Positions 10,029 through 18,789 of a stretch of 64,000 nucleotides of DNA are shown here, one piece after another. The stretch is taken from assembly GCF_014648055.1 (NCBI RefSeq), contig NZ_BMQJ01000002.1, forward strand, positions 434,001 through 498,000, in the 5' to 3' direction. Origin of the DNA: Streptosporangium pseudovulgare (GTDB taxonomy: Bacteria; Actinomycetota; Actinomycetes; Streptosporangiales; Streptosporangiaceae). Positions within the stretch are counted from its first letter, which is position 1, and every line of letters begins with the position of its first letter. The position numbers were made by a program, and so were the translations under genes. The notes beneath the pieces are model-generated. The model saw only the letters and a list, made by a program, of their open reading frames with translations, did not search any database and was not told where the DNA came from.

Positions 10029-11222
10029 GTGCCGCGTCGCCGGATGCCCCGTGTTCCCGGGCCCTCTCCCCGGGTCCAGCCGCGTGACGCCGGTCCGCCG
10101 CCGCTGCTGAGCGTCGTGTTCTGGGTGGTGCTCGCCGCCACCGCGCTCACCTACGCCGTACACGCCGGAACATCCCCCGGCCCCTCGATCGCGCGGATCA
10201 CGGTGTTCGGCGCCAACGTGGCGCTGGTGGGCGCGCTGTGGCTCGTGCTGCCGTGGCGGCGCACCCGCGGATGGCGGGGGCCGGCGGCGGTGGTGTTCCT
10301 GGTGGCGACGTTCACGCTGGGGCCGGCCGGCTCGGATGAGATCCATCAGCTGCTCCCGCTCATCTCCATCGCCAACCTGGCGTTCGTCTACGGCATGCGG
10401 ACGGCCGCCGTGATCGTCGGCTGCCTGTGCTGCGGCCTGTTCCTCTCGGTCGTGAAGGTGTACGGGCGCGGAGTCCTGGACGCCGTCGCGCAGACCGTAC
10501 CCCTCGTCGTGTTCGCCGCCTTCGTGCTGGGCATGACGTCGGCGGTACTGGAGGCACGGCGCAGGCGTGAGGAGGCGCAGCGGCTGCTGGCCCGGATCCG
10601 GGAGCTGACGGTCGCCCAGGAACGGGCGCGGATGGGCGCGGAGATGCACGACTCCGTCGGTCACCACCTGACGGTGATCAAAATGGGTCTGGAGAACGCG
10701 GAACGGTTCCGGCATCGGCGTCCCGACGCCGCCTGGGACGAGGTGCGCCAGGCGAAGGACCTCACGCGCCAGGCACTGGCCGACGCCCGCCGCTGGGCCC
10801 GGGCGCTGCGCCCGCTCGCGCTCGACGGCCATGTCGGCAGCGCGGCGCTGCAACAGCTGGCCGCCTCGTTCGACGGCACGGGGCTCAAGGTCTCCTTCGA
10901 GGTCTCGGGTGAGGAACTGCCGTTGGAGCCCGACGTGGAACTCGTGCTCTACCGGGTGCTGCAGGAAGGTCTGGCCAACGCCGTCCGGCACTCCGGCGCC
11001 CGGCGGGTGCGGGGCGGCCTGGCCTTCCACGACGACCGTGTCGTGCTGACGGTCACCGACGACGGCGGTGGGCGCGACCGCGAGGCGCACGGCGGGTTCG
11101 GCCTGGGCTCGCTCGCCGAACGCGCCCGAGCCGTGGGCGGTGCCCTGACCACGGGCGACCGCCCCGGCGGCGGGTTCGAGGTACGCGCGGAACTGCCCGT
11201 CCACCCGGGAGCGGCACCGTGA
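10029..11222 (+). CDS. NarL-type sensor histidine kinase
   Basis: 397 residues. Several N-terminal membrane helices (about 25-165) precede a HisKA_3 dimerisation segment with the phosphoacceptor in RARMGAEMHDSVGHHL, and an HATPase_c domain (N-box QEGLANAVRHSG; G-boxes TDDGGG and GFGLGSLAERA). It phosphorylates the response regulator encoded next, whose GTG start overlaps this stop by 4 bases. The signal is unknown, presumably at the membrane. Confidence 0.93.
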   Translation: MPRRRMPRVPGPSPRVQPRDAGPPPLLSVVFWVVLAATALTYAVHAGTSPGPSIARITVFGANVALVGALWLVLPWRRTRGWRGPAAVVFLVATFTLGPAGSDEIHQLLPLISIANLAFVYGMRTAAVIVGCLCCGLFLSVVKVYGRGVLDAVAQTVPLVVFAAFVLGMTSAVLEARRRREEAQRLLARIRELTVAQERARMGAEMHDSVGHHLTVIKMGLENAERFRHRRPDAAWDEVRQAKDLTRQALADARRWARALRPLALDGHVGSAALQQLAASFDGTGLKVSFEVSGEELPLEPDVELVLYRVLQEGLANAVRHSGARRVRGGLAFHDDRVVLTVTDDGGGRDREAHGGFGLGSLAERARAVGGALTTGDRPGGGFEVRAELPVHPGAAP

Positions 11223-11878
11223 GCACCGTCAGGGTTCTGCTGGCCGACGACCAGGAGCTCATCCGCCAGGGGCTGCGCAAGATGCTGGAGATCGAGGAGG
11301 GCATCGAGGTCGTCGGCGAGGCCGCCGACGGCGAGGAGGCCCTGCGAGCCGCCGGGCGGTGCCGTCCGGACGTGGCGCTGGTGGACGCCAGGATGCCGAG
11401 GATGAACGGCGTCGAGCTGATCACCCTGCTGTCGGACCGGTATCCGGCGGTGGCCTCGGTCGTGCTCAGCACGTTCGACGAGGACGACTACATCTTCGGC
11501 GCGTTGCGGGCCGGCGCCGTCGGCTACCTGCTCAAGGACTGCACGCCGGCGGAACTGGTCGACGCCATCCGGCGGGCCGCCCGGGGCGAGACGGTACTGG
11601 CCTCCCCGGTGGCCGCCCGGCTGGTCGCCGAGATCCGCCGCTCCGCCACGCGGGCGCTGCCCGGCGCTCTGCCTGATCGGGAGGGGCTGTCGGCCAGGGA
11701 GGCCCAGGTGGCCGGACTGATCTCGACCGGGGCCACGAACAGGCAGATCGCCGACCGGCTGCTCATCACCGAGGGGACGGTGAAGAACCACGTCACGAGC
11801 CTGCTCCGCAAATACGGTCTCCGCGACCGCACACGGCTCGCCCTGCACCTGCAGCGGACCCATCGGCCCTCCCCGTGA
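11219..11878 (+). CDS. NarL/LuxR-family response regulator
   Basis: 219 residues. The receiver domain has acidic pair D10-D11, phosphoacceptor D56 in VALVDARMPRMNG and conserved Lys in YLLKDCT. The LuxR HTH (about 160-219) has LSAREAQVAGLI and TEGTVKNHVTSLLRKYG. It is translationally coupled to the kinase. Confidence 0.94.
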   Translation: MSTVRVLLADDQELIRQGLRKMLEIEEGIEVVGEAADGEEALRAAGRCRPDVALVDARMPRMNGVELITLLSDRYPAVASVVLSTFDEDDYIFGALRAGAVGYLLKDCTPAELVDAIRRAARGETVLASPVAARLVAEIRRSATRALPGALPDREGLSAREAQVAGLISTGATNRQIADRLLITEGTVKNHVTSLLRKYGLRDRTRLALHLQRTHRPSP

Positions 11879-12539
11879 CGACCGGTCCCCACCGCCCGCG
11901 TGCCGACGCGTCTCTTCCTGGTGCGATGGGTTTCGTGGAGACGAGGCGCGACTTGCCGTGCTCCAGCGACGGCCGCCTCCGCACCGAGGGGGAAACTCAG
12001 GGGTGGTCGCGGCACGGCACGCGGCCGTCCGACGGGCAGACCGGGTTGCGGACCACGCCGACCCACACGTCGGCGACCGGCGCGGTGACCCGCTCGGCGA
12101 CGTCGGCCGGGATCGCGCCGTCCATGACCTCGGCCGAGTTGGTCCAAGCCTCTCCGGCCGGCCCCGCCGAGATCGGCAAGCGCGTGGAAGCACGGATACG
12201 CCGACGACTGACGCGTCGATCGCGTAACGGTGGAGCGGGTTGATGAGAGGAATGAAAGCCGAAAAGATTACAGCGCCCGTCGAAGGGATACCGATCTCGA
12301 AGTGTCCCCGATCGGGCTTTCGCCGACACTCCGCCTCTGCGACCTTCCGCTTTCAGCCCATGTCGTCGCTGATACCCCCGGACGTGAGGGTCACAAGTGG
12401 TCGCCCGCCGACATCGAGGACTGAACGTGACCCGCTTGCCTCGAAAGTGCATGAATCCTTGCTCGGACTTGTCCGAATACGGCAACCGGACCAGAATCAG
12501 TTTATCCTTCAACTATTTAGCTGGAGGGTCACCACACGG
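11879..12539. other. 661-bp gap with a possible C-terminal gene remnant
   Basis: I see no intact gene. On the minus strand about 11997-12190 reads as a coherent tail (ISAGPAGEAWTNSAEVMDG, then ADVAERVTAPVADVWVGVV) with no start, so it may be the truncated end of a lost gene. From 12240 to 12540 the sequence is less GC-biased and probably holds the promoter of the secreted protein that follows. Confidence 0.35.
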
Positions 12540-12986
12540 ATGAGGAGAGGCATGAAGCGCACCATCTCCGTTCTCGCCGTCGTCACCGGCGTCCTCGGCG
12601 CCACGCTCACCGGCATCGGTCCCGCGTCCGCGGCCGCCCCCGAGGTCGACTGCTCCACGGGCGGGTACACCCGGGCTCTGAACAGCTACGTTCCCACCAA
12701 CGTCCAGCGGCCGGCGGTTGACGGTCGTAGCTACAACCTCTCCGGTCCGTCGGCGTACACGTACGAGATCTGCCTCGACATCCCGGACACCTCGACATTC
12801 ACGATCGAGGCACGGATCCGGTCCGCCGACGGGTCCACGAGCGTGTTCGTGGACGCCCGACCCGGGGACAAGGTCTTCCGCTACTCGCCCGGCGCCAACA
12901 GCTTCTGGCAGGTCTACGGCACGATGACCGGGCCCGGCAGCACCTACGTCTACTACACCTGGTACGAGAAGCAGATCCCGGCCTGA
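12540..12986 (+). CDS. Small secreted protein of unknown function
   Basis: 148 residues. ATG 12540 follows GGAGGG by 11 bases; ATG 12552 (AGGAG 4 bases upstream) is equally possible. A signal peptide (MKRTISVLAVVTGVLGATL, cleavage near ASAAAPE) leads to an approximately 115-residue mature domain. It has two Cys (EVDCST and YEICLD) that could form a disulfide, and many Tyr/Ser/Thr in beta-strand-like alternation (SFWQVYGTMTGPG). I do not recognise the family. It is monocistronic, with a hairpin downstream. Confidence 0.7.
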   Translation: MRRGMKRTISVLAVVTGVLGATLTGIGPASAAAPEVDCSTGGYTRALNSYVPTNVQRPAVDGRSYNLSGPSAYTYEICLDIPDTSTFTIEARIRSADGSTSVFVDARPGDKVFRYSPGANSFWQVYGTMTGPGSTYVYYTWYEKQIPA

Positions 12987-12999
12987 CGTGGAAAGGCCC

Positions 13000-13024
13000 G
13001 GCCGCCTCGCGTGGCGAGGTGGCC
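13000..13024 (+). terminator. Hairpin after the small secreted protein gene
   Basis: GGCCGCCTCGC pairs with GCGAGGTGGCC (one G-U pair) around a 3-nt loop, 14 bases after the stop. There is no T-run, so the terminator call is tentative. Confidence 0.45.
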
Positions 13025-13126
13025 GGCCTACGGCGAGGTGAAGCGTTCGAACTCTCGGTGGACCGCACCAGGTTCGCCGATCAGCCAACGCCATGTGCCC
13101 CCGATGTGCTCCCGGATCCCATGCCG

Positions 13127-13390
13127 TCAGACGCGCGCCTCGCCTTCCCCCACCGCCGCCGTCGCGTGAATCGACTGCCGCCACTCCAGCGCTTCGGGAA
13201 CGTCTCGATACTCCAGCAGATGTCGGCCCGCGATCTGCTCCAGCAGATTCCTGACCTCCGCGGGCGTGGGGCGGAAGAACTCCCGGCGGAGGTTGACCTT
13301 GTCGACCCGCCGGTCGTTCAGCGCGGCATGCAGCCGTCCCTCAAGTCCGACCGCGTCATCGCTGAAGATCAGCGCGTACGTCCGGGGGCG
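13127..13390 (-). pseudogene. C-terminal fragment of a DUF4041/T5orf172 protein
   Basis: The minus-strand reading contains TYALIFSDDAVGLEGRLH and RRVDKVNLRREFF, which are signatures of the GIY-YIG-like T5orf172 domain ending DUF4041 proteins, followed by the usual tail with LEWRQS. The N-terminal two-thirds is missing here; the open frame to 13468 continues in unrelated sequence. A fragment of the N-terminal DUF4041 part of the same family lies at 17475-17730 on the same strand. Confidence 0.65.
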
Positions 13391-13569
13391 AGTTGAACCG
13401 GCATTCCATCGTGGACGTCCTCCTCGGCCGTATGCCCCGTCAAACACATGCCGTTGGAGGACAGCCACCTGGACTGATCGGTTTACAACACCGCCTCATT
13501 CCGGAGGCCTCCCAGCGGACGCGTACGGACATGGACGAGACGTTCGCCAACGCGATCAGGAGACTGAGC

Positions 13570-13875
13570 TTAACTTTGTTCTGGCGGATCGGTCACGTCG
13601 ACGATCGTGATCAGCTCGAACTCAGGCGGATCATCAGCGGGCCAGAATCGAATTAAAACCACCAGACTGTTTCGCGGCCTGATCATCACCATCGGGAGAT
13701 TCTGCCGATCGTCGGCCACGTCTTGTCTCCAGTGCCACCTTCGGCTCCATGTCCCATCGCCAATGGTACGCAATACCTCATGGACGAGTTCCCGATCGCC
13801 TTCCCTCGGACGACTCGAGTTCCACCACTCCGTGAGCACATGTTGACTTTCAGGTTGGAGCCGCAGCTCCGCCAT
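13570..13875 (-). CDS. Small protein, RelE/ParE-toxin-like (candidate)
   Basis: 101 residues. Helical N-terminus (HVLTEWWNSSRP), then strands MVMIRPRNSLVVLIRFW and FELITIVDV, an alpha-then-beta order compatible with the RelE/ParE fold. Catalytic residues cannot be assigned by eye. It begins 2 bases after the stop of the 104-residue gene upstream, so the two form a tight bicistron typical of type II toxin-antitoxin loci. Function is inferred from size, order and context only. Confidence 0.5.
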   Translation of the reverse strand: MAELRLQPESQHVLTEWWNSSRPREGDRELVHEVLRTIGDGTWSRRWHWRQDVADDRQNLPMVMIRPRNSLVVLIRFWPADDPPEFELITIVDVTDPPEQS

Positions 13876-13877
13876 GG

Positions 13878-14192
13878 CTACTCCGCGAGTCGGTTGAGCA
13901 CCTCTTCGACGTCGAGCGTTCCTTCCCGACCCCGAGGGCCTCGGGGCGGCCTCTTCAGCGCTTCCGCGTATGCAGGCATGCCGCGCAAATGAACGGTTTC
14001 CAAGAAATTATCAGCGAATCTCTCGAGGTGGTCAATGTCGCCTGTTCGCCGATAGGCCAAGGCGGCGCGATATGAGCTACGGATCAACTCCCTCTGCTCG
14101 GAGGGATGGAGCCCATCAATCACCTCCATCGCCCGCTGGACAGCAGGATCATCGGGCGCAACATATCCGGGTGGGAAAAATTCGTCGTTCAT
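13878..14192 (-). CDS. Small acidic protein, candidate antitoxin partner
   Basis: 104 residues. ATG 14192 is chosen because GGAGCAGAGAG lies just upstream; the frame stays open to 14321 but without a better start. The protein is helical, with repeated Asp/Glu-Arg pairs (SEQRELIRSSYRAALAYRR) and a basic Pro/Arg segment (PPRGPRGREG) near the C-terminus that could thread into a partner. No DNA-binding motif is obvious. First gene of a two-gene unit with the 101-residue protein. Confidence 0.5.
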   Translation of the reverse strand: MNDEFFPPGYVAPDDPAVQRAMEVIDGLHPSEQRELIRSSYRAALAYRRTGDIDHLERFADNFLETVHLRGMPAYAEALKRPPRGPRGREGTLDVEEVLNRLAE

Positions 14193-14351
14193 GTCTCTCT
14201 GCTCCGTTATTCGACTTGCCCGTGATGTTTCTGAGCCGTTTGCTACCTGCGATATGCCTTGGCTCACTCGCCATGACCAGAAGCGGCCAATTGAGCATTC
14301 ACTCTCAATGCCCACCGGCATCGAACGCTCGTTCTAATCGAACGGTACGCC

Positions 14352-14680
14352 CTAACATGAGGCAGCGCCATGGGACAGATCAGTCACCTTGGTGCAGTCG
14401 AGCAGCAATCGACCTTGTTCCAACTCATCTGGTTGGACCTGTGAACCATCGGACGAGGCAAGGCGTCTGCACGGCCTCAAGAGCAGTTGCGTCAGCGGCG
14501 TCGCGCTCGCCGGATGAGCGTCGAGGACGCTGAGCGTGGCCAGGGAGGCGGCGAGCCGGTCATCGTCGGCGTTGCACCCATAGAACAACACCAGGAAAGC
14601 GATAGGAGCGACCAGAACAGCGCCGCCCCCATGCAGACGGCCACGAGCACCGCGATCGTCGAGCGCTTCATGATCGGCAG
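14352..14680 (-). pseudogene. Frameshifted small lipoprotein-like gene
   Basis: On the minus strand a start with signal-peptide character (MKRSTIAVLVAVCMGA, from about 14671) runs into a second frame that continues sensibly as VLVAPIAFLVLFYGCNADDD and then LAASLATLSVLDAHPA. One indel near 14620 would join them into a lipoprotein of about 100 residues. Reading frame and family are uncertain. The rest of 14193-14995 shows nothing else I can support. Confidence 0.35.
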
Positions 14681-14995
14681 CCTGGTGCGGTCGTCCGTTC
14701 ACTCGACAGGTACGCCGGAGCCCGCTCCGGATGCATCCCCGGTCGTGACTTCACTCGCGGCCACTTCGTGACGAGCCGATGGCAGGTCCCGGCTCGGCGT
14801 TCGACGCCATGGAGTGTGAGGCCTCGCGAACCGCACGGACCCGTACCGGACCTACGTCGACGCCCTCACTCCTCGATCCGGCGCGGGCGTCGTCATGCCC
14901 TGGTACGCCCAGAAAACCGGATTCACCTGCCAACCTGCACCGCAGGCCAGACGTCTCACATTTGCCGCATATCTCACATGCTGAAGGATCCACCG

Positions 14996-15472
14996 GTGCG
15001 CTCTCTCTCCCTGGCTCTGTCCGCCGCCGCTTTGGCCGTGGCGTTCGTCCCCGTTGTTCCGGCGCAGGCCGCCGCGCTCCCCGCGGTCCAGTTCGTGAAG
15101 ATCTACTACAACTCGCCCGGGTCGCCGGACAACGGGGCGAACAGCAGCCTGAACGGCGAGTGGGCGCAACTCAAGAACACCACCCGAAAGGCGATCAACC
15201 TCAAGGGGTGGACCCTCCGCGATAAGACGTCCGCGCCGGATCACGTCTACACGTTCGGTACGTTCACCCTCGGCGCCGGGAAGACGGTCACGGTGCGGAC
15301 CGGCAAGGGCACGAACACCTCGACCACCCGCTACTGGGGTCGGTCCGGAGGGACGTTCGCTTACATCTGGAACCAGGCCGCGGACACCGGATACATCCGC
15401 GACCCATCCGGAAAGCTCATCGACTCCTGCTCGTACAACAACTCCCGGGCCGCGTCGGTCAACTGCCTGTAG
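14996..15472 (+). CDS. Secreted lamin-tail-domain (LTD) protein
   Basis: 158 residues from GTG 14996 (AAGGA 8 bases upstream; ATG 14978 is an alternative). Signal peptide MRSLSLALSAAALAVAF with cleavage after VPAQA. The mature part is a single LTD immunoglobulin-like domain: FVKIYYNSPG, LNGEWAQLKNTT, INLKGWTLRDK, a GAGKTVTVRTGKG hairpin, YIWNQAADTGYIRDPSGKL and CSYNN. LTD domains act in extracellular surface attachment or nuclease/phosphatase targeting. An intrinsic terminator follows. Confidence 0.85.
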   Translation: MRSLSLALSAAALAVAFVPVVPAQAAALPAVQFVKIYYNSPGSPDNGANSSLNGEWAQLKNTTRKAINLKGWTLRDKTSAPDHVYTFGTFTLGAGKTVTVRTGKGTNTSTTRYWGRSGGTFAYIWNQAADTGYIRDPSGKLIDSCSYNNSRAASVNCL

Positions 15473-15485
15473 CCGTACGCCGAGA

Positions 15486-15518
15486 GCCCTCGCCCACCAC
15501 GGGCGAGGGCTTTCTTTT
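15486..15518 (+). terminator. Intrinsic terminator after the LTD gene
   Basis: A perfect 10-bp stem GCCCTCGCCC / GGGCGAGGGC with loop ACCAC is followed by TTTCTTTT. Confidence 0.9.
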
Positions 15519-15690
15519 GTTCACCTTGGCGGGAGTATCAACCTCTCAAGCTGTTGTGACGTCTCGTGCCGGGGACCGGGATCTGTGGGTGCCGATGATT
15601 CATCCGCGCAGGTCAGAGCGGCGGCCATCGATCACATGCATCGAATTCAGGGACTGTGAGCGTCTATCCCCTGAAAACGTGGAGACTCCG

Positions 15691-15905
15691 TTATGCGGTG
15701 ACGGCTTCCTGAAGCCTCACCCTGGTGGCGGCTCGCGCGGCCATGACTTGTTGCTCGTAGACGATCGGCGACAGCCTGTCGGCGACGCCGTGCCGCCGAT
15801 GGGCGTTGTAGAGGTCGGCGATCCAGGACGGCGATCTTCAGCCGGGCCCCGGCTCGCATGGGGAAGCAGTGCCGGTACATGTATTCGATCTTGAGTGTGG
15901 AGTCG
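15691..15905 (-). pseudogene. IS3-family transposase OrfB C-terminal remnant
   Basis: Minus-strand reading in two frames: DSTLKIEYMYRHCFPMRA, then after a 1-base shift WIADLYNAHRRHG and RLSPIVYEQQ, ending at a TAA at 15693-15691. The WI.D.YN.HRRH...SP..YE pattern is the end of IS3-type DDE transposases. The catalytic domain and both IS termini are missing, so it is dead. It fits the scrambled 12-18 kb accessory zone. Confidence 0.65.
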
Positions 15906-15969
15906 CACGCGTCGATGACTCGATGCCGCCTCGTATGCGATCATCGATGGATGACAACAAGAAAGGCCC

Positions 15970-16962
15970 ATGGTCGCTGACCGCCGGCTTGCGCTGCACG
16001 CGACGCTTCCCGACCGCTACGCCCGTTGTGAGGTCCTGGCCTCGACCATCGACCACCGCGGCCGGCTCGCCGCCCTGGTTGCCGACCCCGCCCAAGGCTT
16101 CACCCCCATCCCGCACTTCTCCGCGCTCCGACCGCCCCCACGCTACGACGCGACCGCCGTCATCTGCGACGGAGCCGAGATTCGCGAAATTCCACTGACA
16201 GATCTCGGCCTGTGGTTCACCCGCATCGACACCCTCGGCGAGGGCATCGTGCTGGCCGCTGCCCGCTGTGAGCCCGTAGGCATCGACATCGAGCGCCACC
16301 GAGGGCCGATTCCCGAGGGCGAACTACACCTCACCGACAACGTCCGGGTGATCGACGGAGGCGGGCAGACCCGGTCAGCCTTCTACGCCGGTGACGACAT
16401 CGAGCAGCTCATGACAGATGCCCAGGGCAACATCTGGACCAGCTACTTCGACCAGTCGAACTACTGGTTCCCCAACCCGGACGGCACCCGCTCCTACGGT
16501 TGCATGATCGGTCTGGCGCGCTGGGACAGCGACGGCAGTCCGCCCTGGATGGCGCCGTCCCACACTCCAGGCGTCGTCTGGTGCGACTGCTATGCGCTGA
16601 ATGTCGGCCGCGACATGGTCCACGCGTGCCCCTACATCGACTTTCCGCTGATCGAGATCGACGCTGACGGTGTCCGAAGCATCACACCGAACCCCGTCAC
16701 GCGGTGCAGCGGCTTGGCCGTCTCCGGTTCTGAGCTTGCCTTCCTCGATCAGCACCGAGCGAGCGGCGGCTTCCGCTGGGAGATCCGCAGAGCCCGCCGA
16801 CAGGGCGGAGCCGTCACCGAGACGGAACGCGAGTGCCTGCTGCTACCAGAGGACCGACACCCGACCGGCTGGGCACAGGGGAGGATCGGCAGAGATGGGA
16901 CACTGTGGCTGCACGAAGACGGGGATCCGCGGCATTGGTACCGCTATGAGGTAGACACCTGA
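15970..16962 (+). CDS. Hypothetical protein, probable beta-propeller
   Basis: 330 residues, ATG 15970 with AAGAAAGG upstream. No signal peptide or membrane segment. Strand-rich, with repeated blocks such as LMTDAQGNIWTSYFDQS, FPLIEIDADGVRSI and QGRIGRDGTLWLHEDGD that look like propeller blades. It has several Cys and Trp (VVWCDCYAL) but no catalytic signature. Composition is ordinary for this genome. I do not recognise a function. Confidence 0.7.
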   Translation: MVADRRLALHATLPDRYARCEVLASTIDHRGRLAALVADPAQGFTPIPHFSALRPPPRYDATAVICDGAEIREIPLTDLGLWFTRIDTLGEGIVLAAARCEPVGIDIERHRGPIPEGELHLTDNVRVIDGGGQTRSAFYAGDDIEQLMTDAQGNIWTSYFDQSNYWFPNPDGTRSYGCMIGLARWDSDGSPPWMAPSHTPGVVWCDCYALNVGRDMVHACPYIDFPLIEIDADGVRSITPNPVTRCSGLAVSGSELAFLDQHRASGGFRWEIRRARRQGGAVTETERECLLLPEDRHPTGWAQGRIGRDGTLWLHEDGDPRHWYRYEVDT

Positions 16963-17131
16963 ACCCGATCCAGAGCTGCCGTCGACACAACGAGAACATC
17001 CCGGAGCGATGGTCGGTTCGGGGCGTTCCTACTGGTCAATGCCGACGGTCAGGGGCAGAGTCGAGCCGCGATGCGACCCCGTGCATCACCTCGGCCGTGC
17101 GCGCCGTACAAGCGGCGTTGAAGGCGTACAG

Positions 17132-17485
17132 CTAAAGATCGTTTTCTCTCGTGTCTCCAGCGGTCTGCGCCGCCTGCGCCCTGACGGCGATCGCCTCCTC
17201 CCGATCTGCCGACGCTCCGGCCAGGTCGTACCGCATCTCCAGCGCGACACCGAGGTTGGACAGGTAAGCAGCCCGATCAGGGTGATCGGCGGGAAAGATC
17301 TCCAACGCCTGTTCCCAGAAAGGGATCGCCTCCTCCAGATACGCAGGCTCCTCTGTCTCCCGGGACCACAGCTGCAGCGTGTCAGCAAGGTGGGCCAGGA
17401 ACCTGGCCCGGTCAGGGTCGTCGGCGGAGGCGGCCTGCACCGCTTGCCTTCCGGCGGCGACCGCCTCCTCCAGATCCGCTCGAAC
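17132..17485 (-). pseudogene. TPR-protein C-terminal fragment
   Basis: The minus-strand frame reads RADLEEAVAAGRQAVQAAS, DRARFLAHLADTLQLW, then HPDRAAYLSNLGVALEMRY and AGASADREEAIAVRAQA, a typical actinobacterial TPR series. At about 17475-17485 it is joined, out of frame, to a DUF4041-type sequence. An internal ATG at 17440 could still give a 102-residue peptide, but the 5' end is clearly lost. Confidence 0.6.
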
Positions 17486-17730
17486 TCCTGCCGCGCAGCC
17501 TCCTCCTCGCGCTGCCGCTCCCGCTCGGCGCGGGTGCGCTCCTTCTCCTCCTCCTGTTTGGCCAGGTAATCGGCGGCCAACTCCAACCCGTAGGCCCTCA
17601 GCCGGTGGTAGTCGCCGCTGACGTGGATGTCCATCGTCTTGTCAAGCTTGACGATCATCTCTATGGCCTTCTCCAGCCGGTCGACGGCCGACTGCAGCTT
17701 GTACGGGCGCACGCTGGCCGCGCGCGGCGG
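17475..17730 (-). pseudogene. DUF4041-domain internal fragment
   Basis: Minus-strand reading VRPYKLQSAVDRLEKAIEM, DIHVSGDYHRLRAYGLEL, then ADYLAKQEEEKERTRAERE and RQEFER is the coiled-coil/DUF4041 core of T5orf172-type proteins. It is cut on one side by the GlxA-type gene end and on the other by a TPR fragment. The matching C-terminal domain is about 4 kb away at 13127-13390, same strand. Confidence 0.6.
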
Positions 17731-17745
17731 GCGGGTCTGGGACCT

Positions 17746-18717
17746 TCAGCGGAAGGAGCGGCGGTAGGCGGCCGGGGTGGTGCGCAGGGCGGTGTGGAAG
17801 CGGCGGCGGAGGTTGACCGCCGAGGAGAGGCCGACGCGGGTGGCGATGGTCTCGACGGGCAGGTCGGTCTCCTCCAGCAGGGCACGGGTGGCGGCCAGGC
17901 GGCGTTCCAGCAGCCAGCGGCCGGGCGGGACACCGAGCTGGTCGGCGAACTGGCGGGTGAGGGTGCGGGGGGAAACGCCCGAGTAGGCGGCCATGTCCTC
18001 GACGGTGATCTGGTCGGGCAGCCGCGAGAGGAGCCATTCAAGCAGGGGGGCCAGGGAGTCCGGCATGGGGCCGGTGGTGGGCAGGGGAGGGTACTGGCGC
18101 TGGCAGCCCTCGCGGTGCGGACCGGCGGCGAGCTGGCGGCCGATGCGCATGGCGTGGGCCGCGCCGTACTCCTGGAAGACCTGGTGGAGGCAGAGGTCGA
18201 GGGTGGCGGCCGAGGCTCCGGCGGTGGCGACGTCACCGTGATCGACGTAGATGACGGTGTCGTCGGGGATGACGCGGGGGTGGCGGGCGGCGAGTTCGGC
18301 GGAGAGTTCCCAGTGGACGGAGGCGCGGCGGCCGTCCAGGAGGCCCAGGGCTGCGGGGATGAAGATTCCACCGCAGACGGCGACGATGCGGGCGCCTCGA
18401 GCATGGGCTCGGGCCACCGCGTGAAGTACGGCGGGCGAGAGGGTGAAGGTCCAGCCCGCGATGACCACGGTGTCGGCATTGTCGAGGGCTTCGAGGCCGC
18501 TGTCCACCTGGATGGGGACGCCGAGAGTGGTGGGAAGGGAGCCCGGATGTTCTGCGCACAGGCTGAAGCCGTAGCGCTGGGGGATGTCGGGACCGTGGTA
18601 GCCGAAGACGGCCGAGGCGGAGGTGACCGGGTGGAGTTCCTGGTTCGGAGCGACCAGGGCGACCACGCGATGCGGGTTCAGGGGCGCCGGGGGCGTTTCC
18701 GGGCAGTCCAGGGGCAT
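17746..18717 (-). CDS. GlxA-family AraC-type transcriptional regulator
   Basis: 323 residues. The N-terminal DJ-1/PfpI-like domain has the nucleophile-elbow Cys in RIVAVCGGIFIPA, and the C-terminal AraC double HTH has ITVEDMAAYSGVSPRTLTR and IATRVGLSSAVNLRRRFH. Family members sense small amine- or aldehyde-type metabolites and activate transport or catabolic genes. It is divergent from an MFS permease 72 bases away, its likely target. Confidence 0.92.
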   Translation of the reverse strand: MPLDCPETPPAPLNPHRVVALVAPNQELHPVTSASAVFGYHGPDIPQRYGFSLCAEHPGSLPTTLGVPIQVDSGLEALDNADTVVIAGWTFTLSPAVLHAVARAHARGARIVAVCGGIFIPAALGLLDGRRASVHWELSAELAARHPRVIPDDTVIYVDHGDVATAGASAATLDLCLHQVFQEYGAAHAMRIGRQLAAGPHREGCQRQYPPLPTTGPMPDSLAPLLEWLLSRLPDQITVEDMAAYSGVSPRTLTRQFADQLGVPPGRWLLERRLAATRALLEETDLPVETIATRVGLSSAVNLRRRFHTALRTTPAAYRRSFR

Positions 18718-18789
18718 GGCGCAAATGTACCCAATGATGTCATTTAGGACACCGGTTCTCTGATCTGGAAAAATCCAGAATTAGGGCTT

